From Gluconobacter vitians (GTDB taxonomy: Bacteria > Pseudomonadota > Alphaproteobacteria > Acetobacterales > Acetobacteraceae): a DNA stretch of 64,000 nucleotides. The notes beneath the pieces were generated by a model. That model was not told the DNA's origin and searched no databases. It saw nothing but the letters and a program-made list of their open reading frames with translations. Position 1 is the first letter of the stretch, and each line of letters opens with the position of its first letter. The DNA is taken from NCBI RefSeq assembly GCF_015244565.1, contig NZ_JABCQG010000005.1, positions 124,001-188,000 of the forward strand, read 5' to 3'. Below, one piece after another: positions 36,378 through 43,784 of the stretch. Made by a program: the position numbers and the translations under genes.

Positions 36378-37360
36378 GTCGCTACACCCTGACCGTCGCC
36401 ATATTGAGCGCCGTGGTTCTGGCTCTTGCCATCCTGTCACTGGCCGCAGGCCCGGCGGGGATTGGCGTCGTGCAAGGCCTGTCCGACATGCTGCACGGCC
36501 GTGAGACGATCGCCGCGACCATCATTGGCCAGATCCGCCTGCCGCGCATGATCCTCGCTTTGCTGATCGGGGGAACGCTCGGCTTGTCCGGCGCAGCACT
36601 TCAGGGACTGGTCCGCAATCCGCTCGCCGATCCGGGTGTGCTAGGCATTTCGGGCTGTGGAGCGCTCGGCGCCGTGCTGGTTTTCTATACCGGCGTCTCA
36701 GCAGTCTGGGCGCCCGCACTCCCGCTGGCGGCCCTGTCCGGCGCCGGGCTTGCAACGCTGCTGCTTCTGGCCCTGACACGCGGCGGCACGCTCGTTCTGG
36801 TGCTCGCTGGTGCGGCGCTGGGCTCCATGAGTGCCGCGCTTCTGGCCCTGACGCTCAACCTCGTGCCAAGCCCCTATGCGTCCTACGAAATCATGCACTG
36901 GCTCATGGGCTCCCTGTCCCGCGCCAGCCTGCATGACGTGGTGATCGCCACCCCCGGCCTTCTGATCGGCTCAGCCCTGCTGTTCAGCACCGGACGCTCC
37001 CTCGACGCCCTGACCCTTGGCGAAGACGTCGCCCAGACGATGGGCTTCCCTCTGCGTGCGGTGCAGTGGCGTGTCGTGCTCGGAACGGCGCTTGCGGTCG
37101 GCAGCGGCGTTGCCGTGGCAGGCGGTATCGGGTTCGTCGGCCTCGTCATGCCGCATCTGCTGCGCCCGCTCGCCGGAGCCCGCCCGTCGCGCCTCCTGCT
37201 GCCATCCGCACTCGGGGGCGCGGCGCTCCTGCTGGCTGCCGATCTGTTTGTACGCCTGCCCGTCAGCGGCGCCGAACTGCAACTTGGCGTCGTCACCTCC
37301 CTCATAGGAACGCCAGTCTTTTTCTGGCAGGTCTGGCGCCTGCGCGGCCGGCCGGTATGA
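36374..37360 (+). CDS. btuC: Cobalamin ABC importer permease (BtuC)
   Basis: The 328-residue FecCD-type permease has about ten membrane helices and the family stretches RLPRMILALLIGGTLGLSGAALQGLVRNPLADPGVLG near residue 56 and GGIGFVGLVMPHLLR near 252, where the ATPase coupling helix sits. It carries B12 through the inner membrane. It starts 4 bases before the btuF stop (ATGA) and ends 10 bases before btuD. The family also serves iron siderophores and haem; riboswitch control points to cobalamin. Confidence 0.92.
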   Translation: MSRYTLTVAILSAVVLALAILSLAAGPAGIGVVQGLSDMLHGRETIAATIIGQIRLPRMILALLIGGTLGLSGAALQGLVRNPLADPGVLGISGCGALGAVLVFYTGVSAVWAPALPLAALSGAGLATLLLLALTRGGTLVLVLAGAALGSMSAALLALTLNLVPSPYASYEIMHWLMGSLSRASLHDVVIATPGLLIGSALLFSTGRSLDALTLGEDVAQTMGFPLRAVQWRVVLGTALAVGSGVAVAGGIGFVGLVMPHLLRPLAGARPSRLLLPSALGGAALLLAADLFVRLPVSGAELQLGVVTSLIGTPVFFWQVWRLRGRPV

Positions 37361-37370
37361 GGAGCGCGCC

Positions 37371-38141
37371 ATGATCCTCCAGACAGACACGATCAGCCTG
37401 ACCCTTCAGGGCAACAGACTTCTCAACGATATCGCACTGGATGTCCGTCCCGGCGAAGTCCTCGGCCTAATCGGGCCCAATGGTGCGGGCAAAAGCACGC
37501 TCCTGCGCATCATGGCCGGGCTGCTCCGCCCCGAGACCGGCCGCGTCCTGCTGGACGGACAGGATCTGTTCACCATGCCACCCGAAGAGCGCGGCCGCCA
37601 TCTGGCCTATCTTCCGCAGGAAGCGCCTGCTGCCATCGGCATGAGCGTGCAGGATGTCGCAATGCTCGGGCGCCTGCCCCATCGCCGCACGGCCTCGGCG
37701 GAACAGAATGAAACAGCCGTGCAGCAGGCTCTCGATGTGGTCGGGATGAGCGCATTCGCTGACCGCTCTTCCGCCCGTCTCTCAGGCGGCGAACGCGCCC
37801 GCGTCCTGCTCGCCCGCGCGCTGGCAGTTCAGGCCCCCATCCTGCTGGCGGACGAACCCGTCGCGGCACTCGATCCGGCGCAGGCCCTGACGGTTATGGA
37901 CCTTTTCGGCCAGTGCGCTGTTCAGGGTCAGGCCGTCGCTGTCGTCCTGCACGATCTGGCGCTCGCGGCCCGTTTCTGCACGCGCATTGCAGTCCTGTCG
38001 CAGGGCCGTCTCGTCAGTATCGGCACGCCTGCCGAAGTGCTGACGGACGCCCTGTTCGCCGAAGTTTACGGCGTGGCGGTGCGCCGCTGCGGCGAGGTCG
38101 CTGTGCCCTGGTCGCTGGTGTCGAGCGCGCGACGCCCATAA
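37371..38141 (+). CDS. btuD: Cobalamin ABC importer ATPase (BtuD)
   Basis: The 256-residue ATPase shows Walker A GPNGAGKST (about 38-46), Q-loop YLPQEA, signature LSGGERARVLLARAL, Walker B ILLADEPVAALD and the H-loop switch VLHDLALAARFC, all as in FepC/BtuD/HmuV proteins. It closes the B12 operon. Its last 76 bases overlap the 3' end of the SBF-like transporter gene on the other strand, and there is no terminator between them. Confidence 0.93.
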   Translation: MILQTDTISLTLQGNRLLNDIALDVRPGEVLGLIGPNGAGKSTLLRIMAGLLRPETGRVLLDGQDLFTMPPEERGRHLAYLPQEAPAAIGMSVQDVAMLGRLPHRRTASAEQNETAVQQALDVVGMSAFADRSSARLSGGERARVLLARALAVQAPILLADEPVAALDPAQALTVMDLFGQCAVQGQAVAVVLHDLALAARFCTRIAVLSQGRLVSIGTPAEVLTDALFAEVYGVAVRRCGEVAVPWSLVSSARRP

Positions 38142-39088
38142 CGCCGCGCCAGCAGCGTACAGGTGAAGAGCTGGATCTGGTGATAGATCATCAGCGGTAG
38201 GACAATGATGCCAACCGATGCCGCCGGGAAAATCACGCTCGCCATCGGCACGCCTGACGCCAGCGACTTCTTCGAGCCGCAGAACTGGAGCGCGATCTTG
38301 TTTTCTGCCGTCTGCCCCAGCCCGTCGCCCATCAGATGCGACAGCACCAGAACCAGCGCCAGCATGAAACTGTCGAGCAGAGCCACTTCCAGCAGATGCG
38401 CGCCCGAAACCCGGTGCCAGATCCCTTCCACAACGGCCGAACTGAACGCCGTATAGACCACCACGATGATGGACCCGCGATCGGTGAAGGAGATCAGGAT
38501 CTTGTGCTTGCGCACGATCGGCCCGACCCATTTCTGAAGGATCTGCCCGAGCGCGAATGGCAGCAGCAACTCCTTGCCCACATCCAGAACGGATTCCAGT
38601 GGCGAATGGCCCGCCCCTACATGCCCGAGCACCACGCCCGTCAGCAGTGGCGTAAGCGCAATGCCCGCGATGTTGGAAACCGTCGCCGCACAGATCGCCG
38701 CCGGAACATTGCCCTTCGCGATGGAGGTCAGCGCAATGGAAGACTGCACGGTGGACGGCAGGCAGCACAGGAACAGGATGCCCGACCACAGCTCCTCACC
38801 GAACAGTGCATCCGGAAAGACGCTCCGGAACAGCAGATGCAGCCCGATCCCCAGCAGCGGAAACAGTGCGAACGTGCAGAGCAGAACGCTCCCCTGAAGC
38901 TTCCAGTCCTTCACGCTGTCCACAATGGCGTGACGTTCGAGCTTCGCGCCCTGGAAGAAGAACATGAACGTGATGAGGATCGTCACGACATGCTGGAGAA
39001 TGTGCTCCATCTGCCCCCGACAGGGCAGGAAAGACGCCAGAAGGATTGCGCCGATAAGGGACATGAGAAAGGGGTCGAGACGCTTCAT
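38066..39088 (-). CDS. Bile acid:sodium symporter-like transporter (SBF-like, YfeH family)
   Basis: The 340-residue protein has about nine or ten membrane helices and the SBF-like pattern: the LCCLPSTVQSSIALTSIAKGNVPAAI crossover motif near residue 105, and a second KSLASGVPMASVIFPAASVG motif near 275, both of which line the transport site. E. coli YfeH (about 332 residues) is the closest well-known relative; substrates are organic anions or unknown. The C-terminal tail is Arg/Thr-rich and reads through the end of btuD by 76 bases. It starts 198 bases after the DUF1269 gene. Confidence 0.87.
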   Translation of the reverse strand: MKRLDPFLMSLIGAILLASFLPCRGQMEHILQHVVTILITFMFFFQGAKLERHAIVDSVKDWKLQGSVLLCTFALFPLLGIGLHLLFRSVFPDALFGEELWSGILFLCCLPSTVQSSIALTSIAKGNVPAAICAATVSNIAGIALTPLLTGVVLGHVGAGHSPLESVLDVGKELLLPFALGQILQKWVGPIVRKHKILISFTDRGSIIVVVYTAFSSAVVEGIWHRVSGAHLLEVALLDSFMLALVLVLSHLMGDGLGQTAENKIALQFCGSKKSLASGVPMASVIFPAASVGIIVLPLMIYHQIQLFTCTLLARRYGRRALDTSDQGTATSPQRRTATP

Positions 39089-39200
39089 GCCGCACTATGT
39101 CCGCAACGGGCCCGGACATGCAACGTCATGTCAGGTCAACCTTTTGAAAACGGACGCCTCAGGCGTTCTGGTCCGTCATGACGGAGCAGAACGGTCATGT

Positions 39201-39260
39201 TGATCTGCGTGCATCATGATCCCGGCAGCTTCAGTTTTGCCACATCATGCACGCAGATCT
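39201..39260. repeat. 13-bp perfect inverted repeat upstream of the SBF-like gene
   Basis: GATCTGCGTGCAT at about 39202-39214 is the exact reverse complement of ATGCACGCAGATC at about 39248-39260, with imperfect matches carrying on inward and 33 bases between. A second, smaller palindrome CGTCATGACG lies at about 39174-39183. They sit in the 198-base gap between the DUF1269 stop and the SBF-like start. No T-run follows, so an operator or structured RNA is as likely as a terminator. Confidence 0.65.
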
Positions 39261-39286
39261 GTTCGTCAGGCTGGATGGTTTTCCGG

Positions 39287-39916
39287 TCAGCCGCCCGTGA
39301 TCTTGTTTTTCAGATTGTGAAGACTGGTCGAAACCTGCTTCTGCCACTCGCTCATGCGCTCGTGCCATTCATTGGAATGCTGCTGCACGAGGACACGCTC
39401 TGCGCCTTCTGCCGCGGCGGCCTGTGCCTTCTGCTGCGCCAGAACCTCGCGCTCCACGGCCTCGATCGGCCGACGCAGAACCAGCGATGCGCCAAGAGAC
39501 GCTGCCAGCTCGTCCACGACCTGCGGCACATATTCCTGAACCGTCGCGATCACGGCTGTCGTTCCCACGGGAATGACGGAAGAAATCTGCGCCAGAAGAC
39601 TGCTGCGGATCGCTGAATCTTCAACCGACAGGCTCGATCCCACGAGTGCGCCCATGGACGCCCCGAGCAGCACACCCAGCGGTCCCAGAAGAAGCCCGAC
39701 CAGCGATCCCAGAAGTGTTCCGTTCAGAACCTGCTCGCCGGAAGACCCATCAGCCCAGTTATCATGAATGGTGATGTTGCCAGCCGTACCACGCTCAACG
39801 ACAGCCTCGTTGATGACAACCAGCTTCTGATCCGCGGCCCGTTCACGCAGTTCGGAAAAAGCCTGGAATGCCTTGCTCTGCTCGGTGAAGGAGAGAACAA
39901 GAATATTGGTATCCAT
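39287..39916 (-). CDS. DUF1269 protein with Gly-rich membrane segment
   Basis: The 209-residue protein starts with a small alpha/beta domain (TNILVLSFTEQSKAFQAFSELRERA) that handles a stress or signal ligand, then a glycine/leucine-rich segment (GTLLGSLVGLLLGPLGVLLGASMGALVG, about 85-112) that looks like one or two glycine-zipper helices, and a coiled C-terminus rich in Ala, Gln and Glu. This is the DUF1269 arrangement. Function is unknown; the family turns up in stress-protective and envelope contexts. It is transcribed alone. Confidence 0.78.
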   Translation of the reverse strand: MDTNILVLSFTEQSKAFQAFSELRERAADQKLVVINEAVVERGTAGNITIHDNWADGSSGEQVLNGTLLGSLVGLLLGPLGVLLGASMGALVGSSLSVEDSAIRSSLLAQISSVIPVGTTAVIATVQEYVPQVVDELAASLGASLVLRRPIEAVEREVLAQQKAQAAAAEGAERVLVQQHSNEWHERMSEWQKQVSTSLHNLKNKITGG

Positions 39917-40031
39917 GATCTGTCATGCTCCGCACCCCCGCAGAAAACCGACGGAAGAGGCAGGGCATGCGGGGGAATATCCTGCCTGGACTCGCAGCTC
40001 CTGAAAGGAGCCACGACCGGAGGACATCAGA
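39917..40031. repeat. Structured intergenic region with nested inverted repeats
   Basis: CCCCCGCA (about 39934) pairs with TGCGGGGG (about 39968), and within and beyond it AGGCAGG pairs with CCTGCCT. A separate GCTCC-TGAAA-GGAGC hairpin lies at about 39999-40013, just past the end of the gene at 40032 and may end its transcript. No coding sequence is visible. Confidence 0.5.
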
Positions 40032-40496
40032 TTAGTTGCCCAGCGTAAAGGTCAGGCCCTGTGCACCGGCAGCCAGACGTGCACCTTGCGTCGAACTGTC
40101 GATCTTGATACGCACACCATTGCTGTTGGACAGGACAGCGCCTCCCAGACCCTTGTTCAGGGTGGCCTCACCTGCGAGGGAGCCGTAGCTGCCATCGAAA
40201 TCATGCAGGTTTTTCAGGTTGTAAACGGTTCCTTCGGCCTTGAGAGCCGAGTAACCGACAGCGGCAATGTTCCCGCCAGTCACCTTGAAATGGTAGGTGC
40301 GATGGCCATAGGTCAGGGTGCCGTCACCCCAGGTGTAACCGACGCCCACATCGGCAGAACGTGCGGACAGCGTAACGTGTCCGACCGGAGTGCCAAGCGT
40401 ATCTTCAGCACGGACGGCAGGGGCTGCGACAAGACCCGTTCCGAAAAGGACGGCTGCAAGGGCGACGCCATGGCGGCTGATATTGGAAGACATCAT
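40032..40496 (-). CDS. Small exported protein of unknown function
   Basis: The 154-residue protein has a signal peptide (1-30, ending VRA) and a mature part with glycine-rich beta-strand character: SADVGVGYTWGDGTLTYGHRTYHFKVTG, YNLKNLHDFDGSYGS and GVRIKIDSSTQGARL. Alternating polar/hydrophobic residues suggest a small beta-barrel or sandwich in the periplasm. The pattern looks conserved rather than random, but I cannot name the family with confidence. The next gene on this strand is the broken TonB-like gene, 124 bases upstream. Confidence 0.65.
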   Translation of the reverse strand: MMSSNISRHGVALAAVLFGTGLVAAPAVRAEDTLGTPVGHVTLSARSADVGVGYTWGDGTLTYGHRTYHFKVTGGNIAAVGYSALKAEGTVYNLKNLHDFDGSYGSLAGEATLNKGLGGAVLSNSNGVRIKIDSSTQGARLAAGAQGLTFTLGN

Positions 40497-40619
40497 GGAA
40501 CCTTCTGTCTGTTTTCATAGTCAGGCCCTGCGGGTGGAAACCCATGTGGCACTGACGATTGAAGAGACAACGTCCTCGCCCCCGGTTCGGATGCATTCAA
40601 AGGGACATTCATGTTCCTG

Positions 40620-41172
40620 CTATCGGTTACGGACCTTGGGGATGAGGAAGTTGAAGTGCATCCTGTAGTGTGAGCTGACAGGATGACCGTTCCTCATTGC
40701 AGGGAAATAGGACGCCTGAACCATATAGCCGCGTGCGGCCTGATTCAGTTCTGCATAATGCCCTTCCTGGACCAGACAGTCATGGGAATGGCCCTGCGCA
40801 TCAATCGTACAGGCCACCGTGACGTGATCTTCGATATGCCGGTCGATCATGGCCTGAGGATAACGGGGCATTCCTGAAACGGCGCGGTTGAGTCGGGCGG
40901 CACGGGTATTGTCCTGCTGGTCCGATATGGTGACAAACCTGCCCGGGCCGATGTTCAGATGGGCGATCTGCGGCACCAGAACAGCAACCTGAAACAGACA
41001 GATGCAGAGCAGGGGCAGCAAAAACCAGACTGGCGGCTGGCGACGTTGCCCGTCGGCATCCGTCTCGGGACAGGGCTGGAGTTCAGGCTGGGGGGTCTGT
41101 TCCGATTCCGTCCGGGGTGGAACGTCAGGGTCCTGATGCCTGAACCTGATGCCTGAAAAAGGGATCGTCCAT
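40620..41172 (-). pseudogene. TonB-like protein gene, frameshifted by a 13-bp duplication
   Basis: The reverse strand from ATG 41172 reads MDDPFFRHQ and then, because CCTGATGCCTGAA occurs twice in tandem at 41132-41157, shifts frame and stops after about 15 codons. If one copy is removed the frame runs to the stop at 40620 as a 179-residue protein: a Pro/Gln/Glu-rich cytoplasmic start, one membrane helix (WFLLPLLCICLFQVAVL), and a TonB C-terminal-type domain (RYPQAMIDRHIEDHVTVACTID, then YFPAMRNGHPVSSHYRMHFNF). As written only a TTG-initiated 133-residue piece with the helix and domain could be made. It may be a mutation, a phase-variable switch or a sequence error. Confidence 0.75.
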
Positions 41173-41348
41173 TTTCCGGTTCCCGATGTTTCCGGGCACG
41201 AGAGATGCGGCGTGTTTCAGGCAGCAATGACCTGCCCGGCGTCATCATGGAAGATCCGGCCATCAGAACGCCAGAAGGAATCGCGCCATCACAGGGCAGC
41301 CATTCGCGTAAAGCGCTGAACCAGAAAATAATTTTTTCAGGGGGAAAA

Positions 41349-41424
41349 TGGTGCCCAAGGGCGGAATCGAACCACCGACACTGCGATTTTCAGTCGCATG
41401 CTCTACCAACTGAGCTACTTGGGC
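41349..41424 (-). tRNA. tRNA-Phe (anticodon GAA)
   Basis: The reverse strand gives a 76-base tRNA: acceptor GCCCAAG with CTTGGGC, D arm AGCTCAGTTGGTAGAGC, anticodon stem TGCGA/TCGCA around CTGAAAA (anticodon GAA, phenylalanine), T stem GGTGG/CCGCC around TTCGATT, discriminator A and encoded CCA. It follows yacG as in many alphaproteobacteria. Confidence 0.97.
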
Positions 41425-41484
41425 ACCGAGCTTCAGGGCGGACCCTGTTGCGGAGATGGGGTTTAGCTGATGATTGAGGCGGGA

Positions 41485-41664
41485 TCAACCCTCCCTGTCG
41501 CGATATTCGCCCTGTTCTTCATCATTGTCCTGACGGAAGGACGGAACGCGGTAGGTCCCGCTGAACCAGCGGCCCAGATCGACATCCGCGCAGTGACGGG
41601 AGCAGAAAGGCCGGAACTGCGGATCGGTAGGGCGATGGCAGATCGGGCAGGTGGCGTTGCTCAT
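41485..41664 (-). CDS. yacG: DNA gyrase inhibitor YacG (zinc-binding)
   Basis: The 59-residue protein reads MSNATCPICHRPTDPQFRPF and then CSRHCADVDLGRW, supplying four zinc ligands (Cys6, Cys9, Cys21, Cys25) followed by the LGRWFSGTYRVP segment that marks YacG. In E. coli YacG binds GyrB and blocks DNA binding. Its acidic C-terminus is typical. The ATG at 41664 overlaps the rng stop by 4 bases. It belongs to the alphaproteobacterial infA-maf-rng-yacG-tRNA-Phe block and is too short to be noticed by most gene filters. Confidence 0.93.
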   Translation of the reverse strand: MSNATCPICHRPTDPQFRPFCSRHCADVDLGRWFSGTYRVPSFRQDNDEEQGEYRDREG

Positions 41665-42704
41665 GACAGGCTCCAGCTTGCAGGTGGGGCATTGGGATCA
41701 AGGACAAGATCGAGCGGCCGGGCGCGGCGGGATGTGAAATCCGCCAGGGCGTCGGGGTCGTTTTCCAGCGCCGTGATGAGTCCGATTGAGGCGGTCAGCG
41801 TCTGGCCGGGGCGGTTTTCGCGCAGGATCGTCCTGAGGATGGACAGTGCCTGCCCATGTGGGGAGGACAGGAGTTCATGCAAAGGGGGACGGCGGCGCGG
41901 GCGCGTCAGTTCCAGCAGGCCAGACGGTGTGGCGCCGAGGACATCCGGTTTCAGGGGATCGCCAGCCAAAGCCTCACGCAGGAAGGGAACCAGAGCCGGG
42001 CGTTTGCGTGTTTTTACGCCTGCCGGATCTACCAGAATCGTGCCCGAGAGGTTCCGCAGGCGGATCTGGCGCGCCAACTCGGGGAAAGCTGCGACATTGC
42101 CCTTGAAATCCGGAGTGCCAGCGCTGTCGAGATCGATGGCGACAAGGGCAGGGGTCGGGAAAATGCTGGCGGTCACGAGGCCCAGATCGGCCTCGGGGCT
42201 GCCGAGACTGTCGAAATCTGCTTCCAGCGCGCCATCGAACGCCTGCTGACAGCGCTGAAGGCGCTGGCGCAGGCGGACAGGCAGTTTTGCCGCAATGCCT
42301 GGATCGTCCACGAAAATCGGAGCATCCGGATACCGGTCCGCCAGTTCATCGAGCGGGGTCGGACCGCGTTCCAGCAGTTTCGGTGCGGATGGCGGCTCAG
42401 TGGGCATGTCAGCCCGGCGCAGGCGCAGGCCCTTGCCGTTCTGGGCGGCGCGGCTGACGCGGGCTGCGGTCAGGGCGCCTTCGATCAGGGCTTCACGGGT
42501 CGAGAGAAAGCCGCTCTGGCCGTCTTCGAGCAGGACGAACGCTCCCCCCAGAGCAGGAGCGGTTTTCTGGACGCGGACGACATGCCAGTCTTCCAGACCA
42601 TCCGGGCAGCCGGGACGCCAGATGGCGGCATCCAGCAATGTGTCATGGTCTGTGACGGCAATCCGCACTTCGCCCGGGGAACAGGCTGCGCGGATTTCGG
42701 TCAT
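41661..42704 (-). CDS. rng: Ribonuclease E/G-family protein
   Basis: The 347-residue protein is the short alphaproteobacterial form of the RNase E/G catalytic region. It shows AFVLLEDGQSGFLSTREAL near residue 55 (S1-like/sensor part), then ALVAIDLDSAG with the catalytic-type aspartate near residue 190, and GTILVDPAGVKTRKR near 225 with a second Asp. Long forms use two such Asp residues to bind Mg2+. There is no long C-terminal degradosome scaffold. It overlaps maf upstream and yacG downstream by 4 bases, so the operon is translated as a chain. The family's role is processing of rRNA and mRNA 5' ends; its exact targets here are not known. Confidence 0.82.
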   Translation of the reverse strand: MTEIRAACSPGEVRIAVTDHDTLLDAAIWRPGCPDGLEDWHVVRVQKTAPALGGAFVLLEDGQSGFLSTREALIEGALTAARVSRAAQNGKGLRLRRADMPTEPPSAPKLLERGPTPLDELADRYPDAPIFVDDPGIAAKLPVRLRQRLQRCQQAFDGALEADFDSLGSPEADLGLVTASIFPTPALVAIDLDSAGTPDFKGNVAAFPELARQIRLRNLSGTILVDPAGVKTRKRPALVPFLREALAGDPLKPDVLGATPSGLLELTRPRRRPPLHELLSSPHGQALSILRTILRENRPGQTLTASIGLITALENDPDALADFTSRRARPLDLVLDPNAPPASWSLS

Positions 42705-43357
42705 GCGATCCAGCCACCTGAGGGTTTGCCGACCGGCTGTCCGCGCAGGAGCTGGGCCGTTTCAAATAGGGGCAGTCCCACGACCGCGGAATAGCTGCCG
42801 CCGATCTGGCGGATATGGGCGGCGGCGGCGCCCTGGATAGCATAGCCGCCCGCCTTGCCCTGCCAGTCCCCCTGAGCGATCAGGGCGTCGATCTGCGCGT
42901 CCGTCAGGCGATGGAAAATGACGGAGGTTTCCACCAGTCGCTCGCAGGGCGTGCCTTGTGGCCAGCCCGCGCTTGGGCGCAGGACCACGGCCGTCAGGAC
43001 CTTGTGGCGGCGGCCGGAGAGCAGCTTCAGGCAGGCGCGGGCCGTCTTTTCGTCTTCGGCTTTCGGCAGGACGCGCCGGCCGACGGAGACCACCGTATCG
43101 GCCCCAAGGACGAGGGCTGCATCCGTGCGCTGCGCGGCTATGTGCTCCGCCTTCTGGCGGGCGAGGCGCTGCGCGAGCGGGCGCGGCAGTTCGCCGGGGC
43201 GCGGTTCTTCGTCGATATCGGCGCTGACGACGGCGTCGGGCACGATGCCGATCTGTTCCAGCAGACTCAGGCGGCGCGGGGAGGCGGAGGCCAGAACGAG
43301 CTTCGGACGGTCCGGAAGGCCGGATGACCCTTCTGCGGAAGACGGGGAGGAGGTCAT
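42701..43357 (-). CDS. maf: Maf-family nucleotide pyrophosphatase (second copy)
   Basis: The 218-residue protein has the canonical Maf motifs: LVLASASPRRLSLLEQIG near residue 20, LGADTVVSVGRRVLPKAED with the conserved Asp and Lys, and GDWQGKAGGYAIQGAAA near 170. It hydrolyses the pyrophosphate bond of nucleoside triphosphates, removing modified or mispaired types such as dTTP/UTP analogues. It stands between infA (13 bases) and rng (4-base overlap). It is nearer to the E. coli YhdE type than the first copy at 5664-6275, which lacks the exact ADTVV pattern. Confidence 0.92.
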   Translation of the reverse strand: MTSSPSSAEGSSGLPDRPKLVLASASPRRLSLLEQIGIVPDAVVSADIDEEPRPGELPRPLAQRLARQKAEHIAAQRTDAALVLGADTVVSVGRRVLPKAEDEKTARACLKLLSGRRHKVLTAVVLRPSAGWPQGTPCERLVETSVIFHRLTDAQIDALIAQGDWQGKAGGYAIQGAAAAHIRQIGGSYSAVVGLPLFETAQLLRGQPVGKPSGGWIA

Positions 43358-43370
43358 GCGGCGGACTGTC

Positions 43371-43589
43371 TTACTTGAAGCGGAACGTGATCCGGCCCTT
43401 GGACAGGTCGTACGGCGTCATTTCGACGTTCACGCGGTCACCGGCCAGAACGCGGATGCGGTTCTTGCGCATCTTGCCGCTCGTATGGGCCAGGATGGTG
43501 TGCTCGTTGTCGAGCGTGACGCGGAACATGGCGTTGGGAAGCAGTTCCATGACGGTGCCGGTAAACTCGATGAGGTCTTCTTTTGACAT
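43371..43589 (-). CDS. infA: Translation initiation factor IF-1
   Basis: The 72-residue protein is an OB-fold S1-like factor that sits in the ribosomal A site during initiation. It starts [20 protein letters not shown] and has [41 protein letters not shown], ending GRITFRFK; this is the standard length and sequence of alphaproteobacterial IF-1. It heads the infA-maf-rng-yacG run. The 195 bases before it hold its promoter and, closer to the helicase gene, an 8-bp inverted repeat. Confidence 0.98.
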   Translation of the reverse strand: MSKEDLIEFTGTVMELLPNAMFRVTLDNEHTILAHTSGKMRKNRIRVLAGDRVNVEMTPYDLSKGRITFRFK

Positions 43590-43746
43590 GTGAATCCTTG
43601 CTTCAGGGACAGGGTAATGATCTGCGCGCGGCAGTGGCTCCGGTGCGGAGCCAGAAAATCCAGCCCGCTATGTGCGGACTGTCAGCCCAAAGGTCAAGCA
43701 TGACCGGTCCCTGTCCGGGGATTCTTGCGGTTTTTTGGCACTCTGA

Positions 43747-43776
43747 CGTCGTGCGGCCCTCTCTGGCAGCACGACG
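43747..43776 (-). repeat. Hairpin just after the DEAD-box helicase gene
   Basis: CGTCGTGC (43747-43754) and GCACGACG (43769-43776) form a perfect 8-bp stem with a 14-base loop. It follows the helicase stop by a few bases on the reverse strand, so it may be its terminator, but no T-run follows. Confidence 0.5.
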
Positions 43777-43784
43777 GGGTCTGT

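Noticed and set aside
41349-41424. tRNA-Phe as a phage or island attachment site
   Set aside because: No integrase, no repeated tRNA end and ordinary core genes on both sides.
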